From Sinotaia quadrata (Eukaryota > Mollusca > Gastropoda > Architaenioglossa > Viviparidae), in the NCBI GenBank assembly GCA_028829895.1, contig CM054177.1:74693163-74757162 (forward strand): a stretch of 64,000 nucleotides of DNA, written 5' to 3'. The notes below the pieces were generated by a model. It searched no databases and was not told the origin of the DNA. It was given only the letters and a program-made list of their open reading frames with translations. Shown here one piece after another: positions 28,101 to 42,000 of the stretch (the stretch's first letter is position 1; each line of letters starts with the position of its first letter). A program made the position numbers and the translations under genes.

Positions 28101-31100
28101 ACAATTGCGAGTTCTAAATATCAGTATTAGTGTACTAGTATACCCTGGTAGTGATAGGAAAAGCGCTAGTGTGTACAATTGCAAGTTCTAAATATCAGTA
28201 TTAGTGTACTAGTATACCCTGGTAATGATAGATGAGCGCCAGTCTACTAACTAGGGTCAGTACCGGTGCACTAAGGAAAAGCACTAGTAATGATAGATGA
28301 GCGCCTGTCTACTAACTAGGGTCAGTACCGGTACACTAAGGAAAAGCACTAGTAATGATAGATGAGCGCCTGTCTACTAACTAGGGTCAGTACCGGTGCA
28401 CTAAGGAAAAGCACTAGTAATGATACGAAGAGACTCCGTTCACTATTACAGTATTAGGCTCTTCGGTCGTTTCCTCAAAGATGCCATATTTACACTGTAT
28501 TGAGTCACACAAAAATAATTTGACTGGTATAATTCAATAAGCAGTTCACAGAAATGAACTGGGACTTGGATTACTCTGCCACACAGTCTGAGCCATGGAA
28601 GTTCGATCCTAAAAGGCGTTCTAATACCAGCAGCTAACATCACCAGTGCGCCTATGTGGGATAAGGATCGACACCGTCAGTCAGAACTATTAATTAATTA
28701 TGCAGCAAGCATTTGGCACTGCAGTTTGATGGTCGGTGCTGGGCTAGCTGGTAGGCTTCTCGGCGATAAAAGGGTTGAGGTCAGGAAAATAATCTAGGGT
28801 GTTACTTGGTTTAAATAATAGTGGACCATGATGAATGATGGTATAGTTGGAGATTATAAAGCTAGCTACATTTTGTATTAGTCTAGAGCATCCGTTCTCA
28901 AACTTTTTACTCTGGAGGAACCTTGGAATAATTATCAGGTCTGCATAAAAGTTATTATATCTGCGATGCTTTTTTTTTAAAATCACGATCTCTCGGGGAA
29001 CCGCTAGCGACCTCTCGCGAAACCCTGGTCTAGACTGCAGTTCCTTGCTAATGTAGGGGGCGCTTCCGGCTTTCGCGCTTGGGTGGGGGGAAGGACGGGG
29101 GAGTGGGGGGAGAGGGAGGGGGTAGACTGCAATGATGGCGAGCGCACTTTATATACGAAAACTTTTATTTTCCAGGAATTCGAACACCAATGCACAGATT
29201 TGGTATGAATTTATGCAACTGAATATTTGCATATATATGAATCGTTCCCATTTCCCCAAACATCTCTAAAATTTCACCCACTAAACAACCCATTCCAACC
29301 CGTCACTCCTTTAAAAGTGTCATGAACGTTATATAAATAATCAGCAGAAAGCAAATTGCATTTATTTACTGGAAAGGGAGTGGGGGCGGGTGAAAAAGAA
29401 AAAGGAAGCCGGATTGGTTAGATTTGCGGCTGGCACAAAATGATTGTTATTAATGAACCGAATAAGAACAGTTGAATTAGCACATAGATCAAAACAAATG
29501 CAGTTACGCATTCACGATATACATGGCAGTAGCTAGGGCCTACTTTTATCCTTTCCTGAACACGGCACTTTAAAACCCACATTAAACATTGGCCATCATC
29601 ACGTATATTTTTGTTGTGGTTGTTTTTTCTTGTATATCATGGAGCTCAGAGAATAAGAAAATCAAACTACATCAACAGCAGGAATGCAGAATCGGAGATT
29701 AATAGAAAGCTATATTACTGTACTGACATTACTGGCAAGAAGGCTGCGTACGCCCGTCCTCCAGGCACATAGTTATTATGTACAGCATACACACGGAGCA
29801 ACCAGCGGGCGGGCCTTGAACTTTGCGCCTGTGTCGTCTGAGGCAGACTGGTATTCCAGGAACGTACACTGCGCGGAGCTGTACGCGGGTAAAGGTCGGA
29901 CTGAACTCGTTAGTGATTTCTCCGTGCTAGCGAAATAGCGACTGGGTCGATCGGTAATTCGGAGCGTGGTCAGAGCGGCACTCGCTTTGCATTAGGACTG
30001 GCCTAGCTAGTGGGTTCTAAACTGGACCGGTTTAACCACAAGACGGGTGATTGCCTAGGTCCTAGGACGTCGAGATTCGCTCAAGTAAACAGCATTTGTC
30101 CAGTTTTTCTGTCTATGAACAGCGTACAAACGCGCCTATCTGTAAAAGTCATGTTCTTCTTGAGTTCAAAAACATATATGAATTCTTGCCTGCCTTGAGG
30201 TTTGTCTCAATGAATTCTTGCCCGTCTTGAGGTTAAGTATATATATACATACATGTCTGTGTAAGCGTTATTTACGGGCCAAGTGATGAAGTTGTTTTTT
30301 TGTTGAACAGAGACACTGTCTGCGACTTTGTAACAACTTATTATACTAGAGAAAAGGAAAAGTTGCTTATTAAAGGAATCTGCCTCAAGTCCTGTAGGAA
30401 AAATAATACAGGTATCGCACTGTATTTTTCCCTAATCTTTACACTAGTTTATGACTATCAGGCACTTAACATTACCACGTCTGCTTTAAAAATAAAATAA
30501 AATACCTTTAAATGCAAGGATCCCACAATGGCGTTTTTTATTTTTTAGACAATAGTGACGTAACGCTTGCTTTCTCAAGTCATTCTTCTGTTAACTTGGG
30601 AATATTTAGTACAAGTTTGCTATTAAAGTATGATTTGAATTGGATAATACTTATGTAATTGAACTATTATTTCTATGTTCATTAATTTTGACATCGTTTT
30701 ACATTGCACTTGTGAATTTTGATTGATGTTATATTTCTTATGCTGTGTGTGTGTGTGTATCGGGCTAAAATTGTTGTGGGATTTGTAAGTTGAAAATGCT
30801 TGTAAGAGAGAAAAGAGTAAGAGATGAAATATGCCTGAAATTTAGTGCTGCCTTAAGCCTTAATTTGACTTTTGCAGAACAGAGCAAGCCTTTTTTTTTG
30901 CTTTTGTCATCTCATGCTACAGTGACTACTGTACTCTACTTGAATATGTTGGTTGTGCATCTGACGTTGTCATCAACTTATCAGTAAAACGTATTGCTTT
31001 AATTTGATTCCTGTAATTCCATTCAAGTGCCAATATGGCAGGGATTGTGGCTTGAGTTTGGATTCAAGAATTCACAAAGATTATTTTGAATGTTCCTCAT

Positions 31101-33007
31101 GGTGTGTTGAGTAAACGCACATTGAAATTCAAGAACATTCCTTGTGCTTGATTGTGCATGTGAAATTCAGGATGATAATCTATACCGTCAAAGATTCTGG
31201 TACAGCTGTGTCACGTGCCTCAAGGAGGGAAAAGTGGGATCACGCCTAGATGTGAAAGGCAGTGACTTGTTGCATTGAAACAAGTGCCGGTGACAGCCGC
31301 CATCTTAGAACAGGTTATGTGTATTGACTTTAATTATTTCTCTGTAACTCTACTCTCTTTGATTATATATTTATGTTATTGACTGCTTATGTCTATGCTA
31401 GGATAAAGTGAATTATTTTCCAGCATTAATCAAACATTGTTGTGAAGTGATGCAAATGTCAATGCTCTTTGATTATATTCATATTATATATTTGATTGTT
31501 TATTTAATAAATTTATTGTCTTTCTTATAATATTGTTAACCACATGTTTTAAAGAGTGGTGGAATGGGGCTCGCTAAATATAGATTAAAGATGGATTTAT
31601 CTTCTCCTTTAATAAAAAGTTTTCCACCTATGGACATGGTAAATGTTTGTCTTTGAGTGGAAGAGAGAAAACGTTTACCACGCCCGCATATCCGAGAGAG
31701 AGGAGTAATGTCTTCTGGAGAATTATTAATAACAAATTTAGATTCTCATCACTTGTACTTAGTTATGGATGATTAATTAATAATAATCATAACCATTAAC
31801 TGGGTGGCGTTGGCGTCACATTATTGTATACGATAAGGCGTTACTTCTGCCAAACTGAGGCGAGATTATAAAGTATGTAACCATTACAAACTATCCCTTC
31901 TGGAAAAAGAAAATTGGAAATGTCGACCGGACGGGTGGTGGTGGTGGTTACGATAACATTTTACGTCGCCGCTGAAGCTTTCATGGATCATTTCGTCATA
32001 AGACGTTCTCTGATCTCTAGTCACTAGTGCTCCAGTGGGACCGGCTCCTCTGACGAAGAACTGGCGGTGATGTTGGTTGGTGCTTACTCGGTATCGACGG
32101 CTGTTGTCCGGCGCTGGTGTTGTTGCTGAAGTTTTGTTGATTGCTTGGTAGCACGACTGTAGTTGATTTTTGTATTTTTTTTTTTTTTAAAATTAAAATC
32201 CGTTTTGGACAGTTGCAGGGCTACAGGCGATTGTTTGAGACTGACAGTACTTTTGTCTGAGTTGCAACTGTCCTCGGTTCCATGCTTGTGCCTAGTATTT
32301 TGTTTGATGATTTTCAGCATCGGTTTCCGTTTTGCTGTCGCCGCCATCGATTACTGTGTCGGCAGTTACCCGACGGAGACGCACTCACGCTGAGCAGCGC
32401 GTCATCTTACTAACGTCAGGAAAGAAATCGCCGGGAAAATGACATCATCAATTACACATCCTCTTTACAACTGCACCAACCTAAGATGCAAGTCATGCGA
32501 CGAAATTCACCACTCCTTCCCCAGCACCAGCCACATCATTCTACTAACAGTCTAACACCAGAGCAGCTATACAAAGCACTTCAAAACATACTGGACTCCC
32601 CAACGAGAAAATCGCACCAGTTGAAGTCAGAGCCGCAGCTCACGAAATGGCACAATACTTCTATTATTCATGCCGACCGGACGTTTCAGCACAACTTTTA
32701 AAGTCTTCTTTTGAATACTTCCGGTTTCATTTTGTCTATCCAGGACCGTCTTTAGGCCTTGCGGGACGTTACGCAGCGTTGTTTTCATTGAAACACTCAG
32801 AACGTGCATAAGTAGAAAATTGAACGTTGAATTAATTAAACAATATGATGCATAGTTTACGACTTTTATTGCAATTAAGTTGCACTACTGTTGAAATGTT
32901 ATTGAAATAAGTGAAATACACTTTTTAAAAAGTCATAGAACTGCTTCTCGTATGGCTTTATGTGACTGCTAATGCACCACCGCGGCCTTATCTGTGTCTA
33001 TAAGATG

Positions 33008-33088
<81 letters not shown>

Positions 33089-36000
33089 GTAGGTAGGTAG
33101 GTAGGTAGGTAGGTAGATAGACAAACAGATAGATAGATAGATGTTACTGGAAATCGGGAACTTCCGGATACGATCTCATTCAAATATTTACTCCGCTCAC
33201 GTACACTTGACGGTAAGTGAATAAAAATTCTAGAAAATATTTTAAGTGGGCATCTGCGATCGAGAAAAAAATTGACGCCATTGAGTTCAAAGTACATCCG
33301 ATCGAAAATCAGGAGGCTACTTGTAAAGGGAGAATAAGAATCATACAGTTTGGATACTTCAGTGTTTGTACTGAGCCAGCTCTAGACAATAGATTTTTGT
33401 TTTTGTGGTTGCCCAATGTAAGTTAATGATAAGGGATACACTAATTAGAGTTCGGACGTGTAGTTTCGGTTTCATAAATACTTAGGCATTTTACATGAGC
33501 CTGTTCGTTGAGAGGTGGAGTTGAGGGTAAATGTGTCAACTGTCGTCACCTTTAACTCTGTCACTCCGTTTTACATAAAATCTGATGAAAAACTCTTTAG
33601 AATAATTTCCATTGTCAGAGTAAGATGTAGCGTTATTCTCTAACATAAAGTGCCAACTTAAAACAGTTTGTCGAGTCTTTGTAACATTAAATCCGTGTGA
33701 TATTGTTAAGTAGCTGTGAGTCATAACATCTTTACTTTGTGGTCTTTAAATAAGAGTGAATTGCCGTAAAATTGTGTTCTTGTACAAGCATACCCAGTTC
33801 ATGGCGTGATATAGAGTAAGCTGGCTTAAAATAGCATAGGCAGTTCAAGGCGTAATATAGAGTAAGCAAGCTTAAAGTAGCATAGGCAGTTCAAGGCGTA
33901 ATATAGAGTAAGCTGGCTTAAAGTAGCATAGGCAGTTCAAGGAGTGATATACAGAAAGATGGGTTTTGTGTAAAAGAAGCATAAGCAGTTAAAGCGTAAT
34001 TTGCAGTAAACTGTTTTCTAGTAAAGGTAGTATAGACAATGAGAGCATGATTTGCAGTAAGCTATGTTTTTTAGTAAAAGTAATATAGACAGTTAAAAGC
34101 GTGATTTGATGTAAACTGTTTTCTAGTAAAAATAGTATAGACAAAGAGAGCATGATTTGCGGTAAGCTATGTTTTCTAGTAAAAGTAGCGTAACAAAAGT
34201 AATATTGGGGGTTAAAGGTGTGATTTGCAGTAAGCTATGTTTTCTTGGAAAAGTAGCGTAACAAAAGTAATATTGGGGGTTAAAGGTGTGATGTGCAGTA
34301 AGCTATGTTTTCTTGGAAAAGTAATATAAGCAATTAAAGCGTTATTTACAGTATTCTAAAGCGGCGTCAACAGTTAACAGCAAAAGAAAAGATAGCCTTT
34401 TCCTTAGATCGCAAACATCCTCCCTCCACAAAAGATATAAATATAGAAAGACAGAGCACTGAAAGAGCTACTCCGAAAATACGTATTTTTAGCGCTGTAA
34501 ATATTGTCGTGCGAGGTTGCACATTTGAGTAATATATATATATATATATTTCCTCGTAATGAAACAAAATTAGTTTTCAGAGTGAAAATTAATATTTTAA
34601 AGTTTCACATTAATAATATAAAACTGTTCATATACTTGTATAAAATTTGATGTATTATACAACACACCACATGTGCTGCAGTAAGCCCTATAAGTCACAT
34701 TGTCTTGAGGAAATGTATAGGTCCTCGGTTGCATTGCATGCAGGAAGCCTTAAAACACATATTGTCTTGATGAGATGCATAGGGCCTCTGCAGTAAGCCT
34801 TATAACGCGCATTGTCTAATCTTCCCATACATTCTCCAGGGGGTGCTCACGTTAACAGGACAAGCCTAACGAACTAATCTAAATTCACAGAGGTTGGGGT
34901 GGGACCTCAGTTACCCCGGTAAGCATTATAAATTCTTGTCGTCTTTAACCGTTCAGTACACTCGCGGTAAGCCTTATGGACTATCTCGGAAAATTATGCG
35001 TGCAAGTGACCTTTCTGGTCATGGAGGTCAGATTATTTCCGGTTCACTTTTTGCTCGACGCTTTCCGAAGATCACGTTTAATTTTACACTAATGACGTTG
35101 CCACTTACGTCAAGAAATTGTCATCGCACGCATGTTCCTGATTGTGCTGTTGTAAGTTTCAAGTGTCCAACTTATTCTATAAGCACATGTATGGATTGCA
35201 AAATGTCATTTTATTTGACTATTTCATTTCTGTTAACTTTATAAAATATTACGTGACTTTTTATATATAGTAGAGCAAATTTAAAAAAAAAAATTGTTAT
35301 CAAATATATTGCAATCTAACCACTGTACACCTAATATATACTTTTAATAATGTTACTAATTGTTGAGTAATGAATTGATGTGGACATAATTTCACTGCAG
35401 TTACTAATAGTAGTAAATGATTTTCAAAATCAAAGTGATTAAAATATTGAACTTTCTTCAACAGGTAAGTTTTGGTCTCTACCCATTGGCTCTTTTGTTA
35501 TTTGCAAAAGTTAAACTATTGGATAGCAAAAATTTCTCATCCACTTTGGACTGGTTTTGGATTATAACGGCTAGTTCTAGCATATTCCTTTCCTGAGTTG
35601 TTATTTTAACTCTGGTACTTAACAAAAATATCGTCGTGTGCAGTACCCGAATGTCAAGTCTCATTGATATTTAACGAACCATACGATTATTCGATAAAAT
35701 CAATTTCCCTGTTAAGTTGAAAATATGCACAATCGATTGCTTAACATCATGTGTGGCGCTGTATTAACAATATTTTTCTATTTTATTGAAGAGCAGATTA
35801 TTTTTTTTCAATTATGCTACCTAAGTCTAACACAACCGGAAACAGAGTATTTATTTTGATATGTACTTTAACATGAATAGATTTTGTTTGTTCTCGTCTC
35901 TATATAAATTCTCCAATAACGAGTTACAAAAGTAATTCTTTTCCTTATCGTTTACATGTCTGTGTATACTATTGCTTCTACAGTACTTAGATTTCCCACA

Positions 36001-39000
36001 CACCAAAGGCGGTCAGTTTGAGCTCCCAGACATTTGCATTTTCAGATTGTCACCACTGACTTTGGCAAAGTGAGCGCGCAACGCCTCAGACTACTCAAAG
36101 TTTTAAATGATCTCCATTAAAGTATCCACATTAGTTTCAGGTTAATCCTGATCAAATTCAAATGAAGTTAAAAGCACATATTACATGTACTGCCATCCAT
36201 CAGTAGTTTACTCTCCCCACCAAACACAAAAGTGCGCACGCACATCACTGAGATATATATAGAACTCAGAGGCGTGCGAAGAACACTCCGTATCCCAGCA
36301 ACACGTCTGAGCCTGTTACTGACGCTAGCGGTCATGTCGCGATTAACAGCTTGCTTCAGAGGCTTGATGCCGTTGCTGCGCCTGGGAAGACATGCCGTTG
36401 CAACCGTCTGGTTACCATGGCGACACTGATTCTTGCAATCCTGTGCACAGATCCGCACTGTCCCTAGACACATTCACTTCTTGTTCGTATATATTCCTTA
36501 CCCAACACCTTTTCTTTTTTAAAGTGTTTGTAAAGATTGTCAAATATATGTGGTCTGCGTTATATGTATTCTTTATTGTGGATTCCGTTGTAATGGGATC
36601 CTCTCTTTTGCTCTTAATAACGTTGATAATGTATTCCCCCCCCCCCCCCCCTCAGGAATAATTAAGTCCTAGGTCTGGAACTTTGACTCATGCAGATGAT
36701 AGTTGCTATAACGTTTTCCCCCTTCCCACCTGCCTAAAGACTTAATTGCAGTCTTTTTTTTCTAAAGGATGGAAAGAAGGTGGGCGTTATTCAAAACGTT
36801 CAAACTCAAGAACTGTACAAATATAATTACTAAGAAGTATGTCTGTGCTTGATCTATTTTCTACTCGTGAAGAATTGTACAAATATAATTATTAAGTAAG
36901 GTTGTAGTTGATCTTTTTTTCTACTCTTCACGGATTGTACAGATATAATTATTTAGCAAGTCTGTATTGATCTGTTTTCTATTCTTCCAATAACACAGTT
37001 TACACCTTCACACCCATCCATCCCTTAAAAAAAAAAAAACGCCCATTATGCATTAGCTTAAAGCAATTGTTTATTTAATCTAAACTTCTTTTTGACTAGT
37101 ATATTGGTGGTTTGATCTCCGAAAGCAATTTATAATAAGTGGTTCAAACCCCACACTCACAAAACACATAGTACACCTCTGTCCCTTCGCAAGGTTAAAA
37201 TTACTAATCCAGTTGGAGACGACATTTTCTACAACTCTCACTGATTTCTCGCTCACCTTCAGCATTCTGACAGTATTCAGTACTTGCTCTCGTTGGTTGA
37301 GAGAACCACGCCTCTTTGATTGTGGCAAGAGTTGACACGTTCATTTGGACAGCCAAATAGTTTCAGAATAAGAAAAGATTCAACTCTATAATTTTCTAAA
37401 TGCACTGAAAAATTTAGTTACAGATATTAACTATTCCAGACATACCAAAATGGGACTGTTTTGACAGTGACTAGTCTGAATTTTGGGGCTGAAAGGAACA
37501 TATTCGATCTGGCAGCTCTTGCAATTTCTTGTGGAAAATATTGGTCAACTAGAGCTGGCATTTTCATGCTTCAATTAATTATGAAGAGTGACTTCAGTTT
37601 GCACAGGTATAGTGATGGCGAAGAGAAATAGCTGCAGGTGATTGGTATCTATCTACTCATGTATGACTGAGGAACTATAGAATTTACATCTGATGACTGC
37701 ACTCTGTAGTGCCAATCGTACAGACATCACCAGACTGTACTATCCAACTCTTAACTAACAATTTGCACTTTAACAGGTATTTTGTGACCTATCCTAGCAA
37801 ACGGATCAGAAAATAATGACTAACTGACAATTAATTAAAAAGAAATTAATTACTTATTATTTAATTATAAATTAATTGTCATTTTTGTTTTGTTTGTTAC
37901 ACATTTATTGATATCTTCATACATCCATATGCGCTTTAGTATACACTTCCTAATGTCATCCATATGAACCTCGATTATCACTTCCTAATGACATCCATAG
38001 GAATCTTAATGATATCCCTGTATTCAGTTGCGCATTACTGATAGTTCCATTGCTTATCTTATAATGAAGCAATATAGCCTTAATCTTAATGAATTCTGTA
38101 TTGTTATACGCCATGCTGATAATTTAATAATAACCTCAATATAAACCTTGTTAATAATTTACCTCTACATGCAAAAACTTCATAATGTCATCCCTAAGCG
38201 CTATATTGTTCACTTTATAACGATATCTATATACATAGCATATTATAATAGCATAATCAGTTGCAACGTCATGACGTTAAACCCAGAGCAGCGATGTTGA
38301 AAGTGTTTACAAAATCAAGCGAGCAAACATCATTGATAAGAACGCAATACAACAAAAGTGTCTGTAGATGAACAAAGGACATTATAGATGATGCAGCAGC
38401 ATCGATTTGATTTGCTTCGCTGGATAGATCTGTGTATTACTGAATACATTACGCGATTGGCTAGTTCGATTTGATTTGGTTCGCTAGATATGTCTGTGTA
38501 TTACTGAATACATTACACGATTGGCTAGTTCGATTTGATTTGGTTCGCTAGATAGATCTGTGTGTATTACTGAATACATTACGCGATTCGCTAGTTCGAT
38601 TTGATTTGGTTCGCTAGATAGATCTGTGTGTATTACTGAATACATTACGCGATTCGCTAGTTCGATTTGATTTGGTTCGCTAGATATGTCTGTGTATTAC
38701 TGAATACATTACACGATTGGCTAGTTCGACTTGATTTGGTGCGCTGGATAGATCTGTGTGTATTACTGAATACATTACACGATTGGCTAGTTCGACTTGA
38801 TTTGGTGCGCTAGATATGTCTGTGTATTACTGAATACATTACACGATTGGCTAGTTCGACTTGATTTGGTGCGCTGGATAGATCTGTGTATTACTGAATA
38901 CATTACACGATTGGCTAGTTCGATTTGATTTGGTTCGCTAGATATGTCTGTGTATTACTGAATACATTACACGATTGGCTAGTTCGACTTGATTTGGTGC

Positions 39001-42000
39001 GCTGGATAGATCTGTGTGTATTACTGAATACATTACACGATTGCCTAAATCCTACAAGTAAAGACATCAGTGAACTAGCATTTAGTAGGCTAGTTTGGAA
39101 TGAATGCTTGGTAGGTGGTTAGTTTGGAGTAATTGCTTGGTACTGGTTAGTTTAGTCTGTATTGCGAGCATCACTGATTATGTATTGTGCCAAAGTAATG
39201 TGTTTTTCGTTGCTGTTCGGGTGTTTGGGTTGGGGGTGGCGGGGAGGATTACCATTCGGGTCACTGCGTGCTTCGTTCTCTTCCGTGGAGCCAGCCTGAA
39301 AGAATTTGAAATCAATGTAATGCAAATCAGCCCCTGGTAAGCCCGGCAGTTAATGGAGTCACCTCCTTTCTCCATCTAACTTCCCGTCTCCTCCTTGGAG
39401 TTTGAAGTTTTGGCATATCGATTACATAATAAACCTATGAATTCACTCTGACATATTATCAGGGCGCTCTCTCTCTCTCTCTCTCGCACACGCGCACCAC
39501 ACACACACGAAATAAATATTATATATACTTTAAAATATTTTTCGAAGTTTATTTGCCTGCTCATAATTTTGTAGATGGCATACTGGCTTGGAATTGAATT
39601 ATGCTCTCTATGTCTGCCTGCCTGTCTTTCATGCACCCATATATGTGCGTCTAAAAAGCGTATCAATTACAAAAAGTTCCGAAATGTAATACACTGCTGC
39701 ATGCTCTTTATTCATAATGCTTTCTGCACTGGTAAGAATACATTAGATACAATTTACGTGGGAATTGAGATCCCGAGCTTGCTGACAACTCGTAAGAGTA
39801 TTTAAACTAACCCCATCAGTGGCCGGAAACAGTCGATTTTCACAGTGAACAAGGGGATGACTTTATTTTCCTAAAACAACATGCAACAACTGAGGTCTTT
39901 GACATTTTGCTAGTTGCTCTCCTCATCTCTTGGCTTTTGCGTTTGTTGCTCGGTCTGTAAGCGTTTATGTGGGGGTAGGATTATGGTGGGGAGTGTTTGG
40001 AAGCCTGAAAGTGATGGTGTTACCCTTGCGTAGCTATTTATGTCACTAAGCTGTAATTAGTGTACAGACTTGTTGCTTGTAGCTATTTATGTCACTAAGC
40101 TGTAATTAGTGTACAGACTTGTTGCTTGTAGCTATTTATGTCACTAAGCTGTAATTAGTATACAGACTTGTTGCTTGTAGCTATTTATGTCACTAAGCTG
40201 TAATTAGTGTACAGACTTGTTGCTTGTAGCTATTTATGTCACTAAGCTGTAATTAGTGTACAGACTTGTTGCTCGTAACTATTTATATCACAAAGCTGTA
40301 ATTAGTGTACAGACTTGTTGCTCGTAACTATTTATGTCACAAAGCTGTAATTAGTGTACAGACTTGTTGCTCGTAACTATTTATGTCACTAAGCTGTAAT
40401 TAGTGTACAGACTTGTTGCTCGTAGCTATTTATGTCACTAAGCAGAAATCCCATATCATACTTTCTCTAAGATTAAGTTTTACACCGGAAGTCGACATTA
40501 TTTCTTCTTACTTAAGACTAAGTTTCACCCAGTAGTTCTTCTTCATTAAGACTAAGCATTTTCTAGGAAGTCGACATACTATTCATTAAGACTAAGTTTT
40601 ACACGGGAAGTCGACATTAGTCTTTCTTCAATAGGACTAATGTTACACAGAAAGTCGATATTAGTTCTTCTTAATTAAGACTAAGCTTTACACAGTAAGT
40701 CGATATTGTTTTTTCTTCATTAATACTGAGCTTTACACGGGAAGTCGATATTAGTTCTACTTCATTAAGACAAAGCAATACACAGGAGATCGACATTAGG
40801 TCATTAAGACTAATATTTTACACTGAAGTCGACATTAGTTCTTCATTTAGACTAAACAAAAAGTCTACACTACGCCAAAATCCAGTAATAAAAAAAAAAC
40901 AAATACATGCAACAGTGCAGTACTAGATACATAAGCCTACGATTAAGAAAGAGACGACCAAGAAAAGTAAATTAATACAATTATTAATTAGTTAATTTTA
41001 AAATAATTAACTTAAGAAAGTGTCCTCCTGGTGAATGAGCTAGAAAGACGCCAGTTTATTTTGAAATCAATATACGTTTGTGATCCTGAAGTAAACCGGT
41101 ATCATCACATTCTTATTTGCTTGTTATTGCTATTTATTTATCTTTAACTCCCCAGAAGACTTGGTTTCAAATTACGGTTGTTCAAATGCATACGTCTTGA
41201 TTGTGTCCCTTTCTTCTCTTCCATTTAGTACCTACTTGGCAAAAGGCCTTTAGCCCAGAAATCTTCACGAAATTCACAAAGCCACTTACAGTTGTGTTGC
41301 ATCAAACTAGTCTTTGATGACGTCTGACTGTACTCTGCTCTGACACGCCTCTGTTCTCCTAGCCGCCAGTCTTGTCTGGAAAGGAAACAAGGCCTTTTCA
41401 GAAATCGATTGATTCACTGGTGCATCCATTTAGCGGCTCTGGTGAAATAGTGAAAGCCGTTATTGTGACCTAGCTCCTGGCTTTCATAGCAGTCATTTGT
41501 AACAAAACTTACCGGGTCCACAATGTTCAGTGCGTTTTCCCCCCCCCCCCCCCCCCCCCGTTTTTCTCTTTCCTTCTTTCTGCTTTGCTTTAATAGGCTC
41601 CATCTAGTCTGTATCTATTTCTTTTGTATTTATTTTGTTTTCTCACGTGCCTGAAATTCACGATATATATCCAGAGTGTGGGGGGTGGGAGGATGGAATT
41701 CGCTTAATTAAAATTTAGATCTTGAGACAGAGAAGGAATGCGTAGACTAATAAGTAGCACAGTTTTACAGTTATAACTGCAACATCTCAGTTAAGTGTTA
41801 CTCAACACGTACATGCATGCACGCACACATATACACCAACAGCACGCACACACAGTTCGCAATTGAAGACTATCATTGCTGGTGGATAGACTTGAATGAA
41901 CTCGTGCTCTGAAGCCAACAAAAACAGTCAGATGGTGATTTTTTTAGAAATAATTTTATACTCAGCTCAGCCCCACGTAGCTTCGTTGACAAGTGTATAG

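Noticed and set aside
27115..28425. Regularly spaced repeats resembling a CRISPR array
   Set aside because: Units are contiguous with no unique spacers, and the setting is a eukaryotic intron.
28597..28612. GTTCGATCC word, possible tRNA-derived SINE
   Set aside because: The upstream sequence lacks an A box and no tail or target duplication is visible.
34894..35244. 116-codon plus-strand frame
   Set aside because: It starts within the GTAAGCCTTAT degenerate array and looks like random translation.
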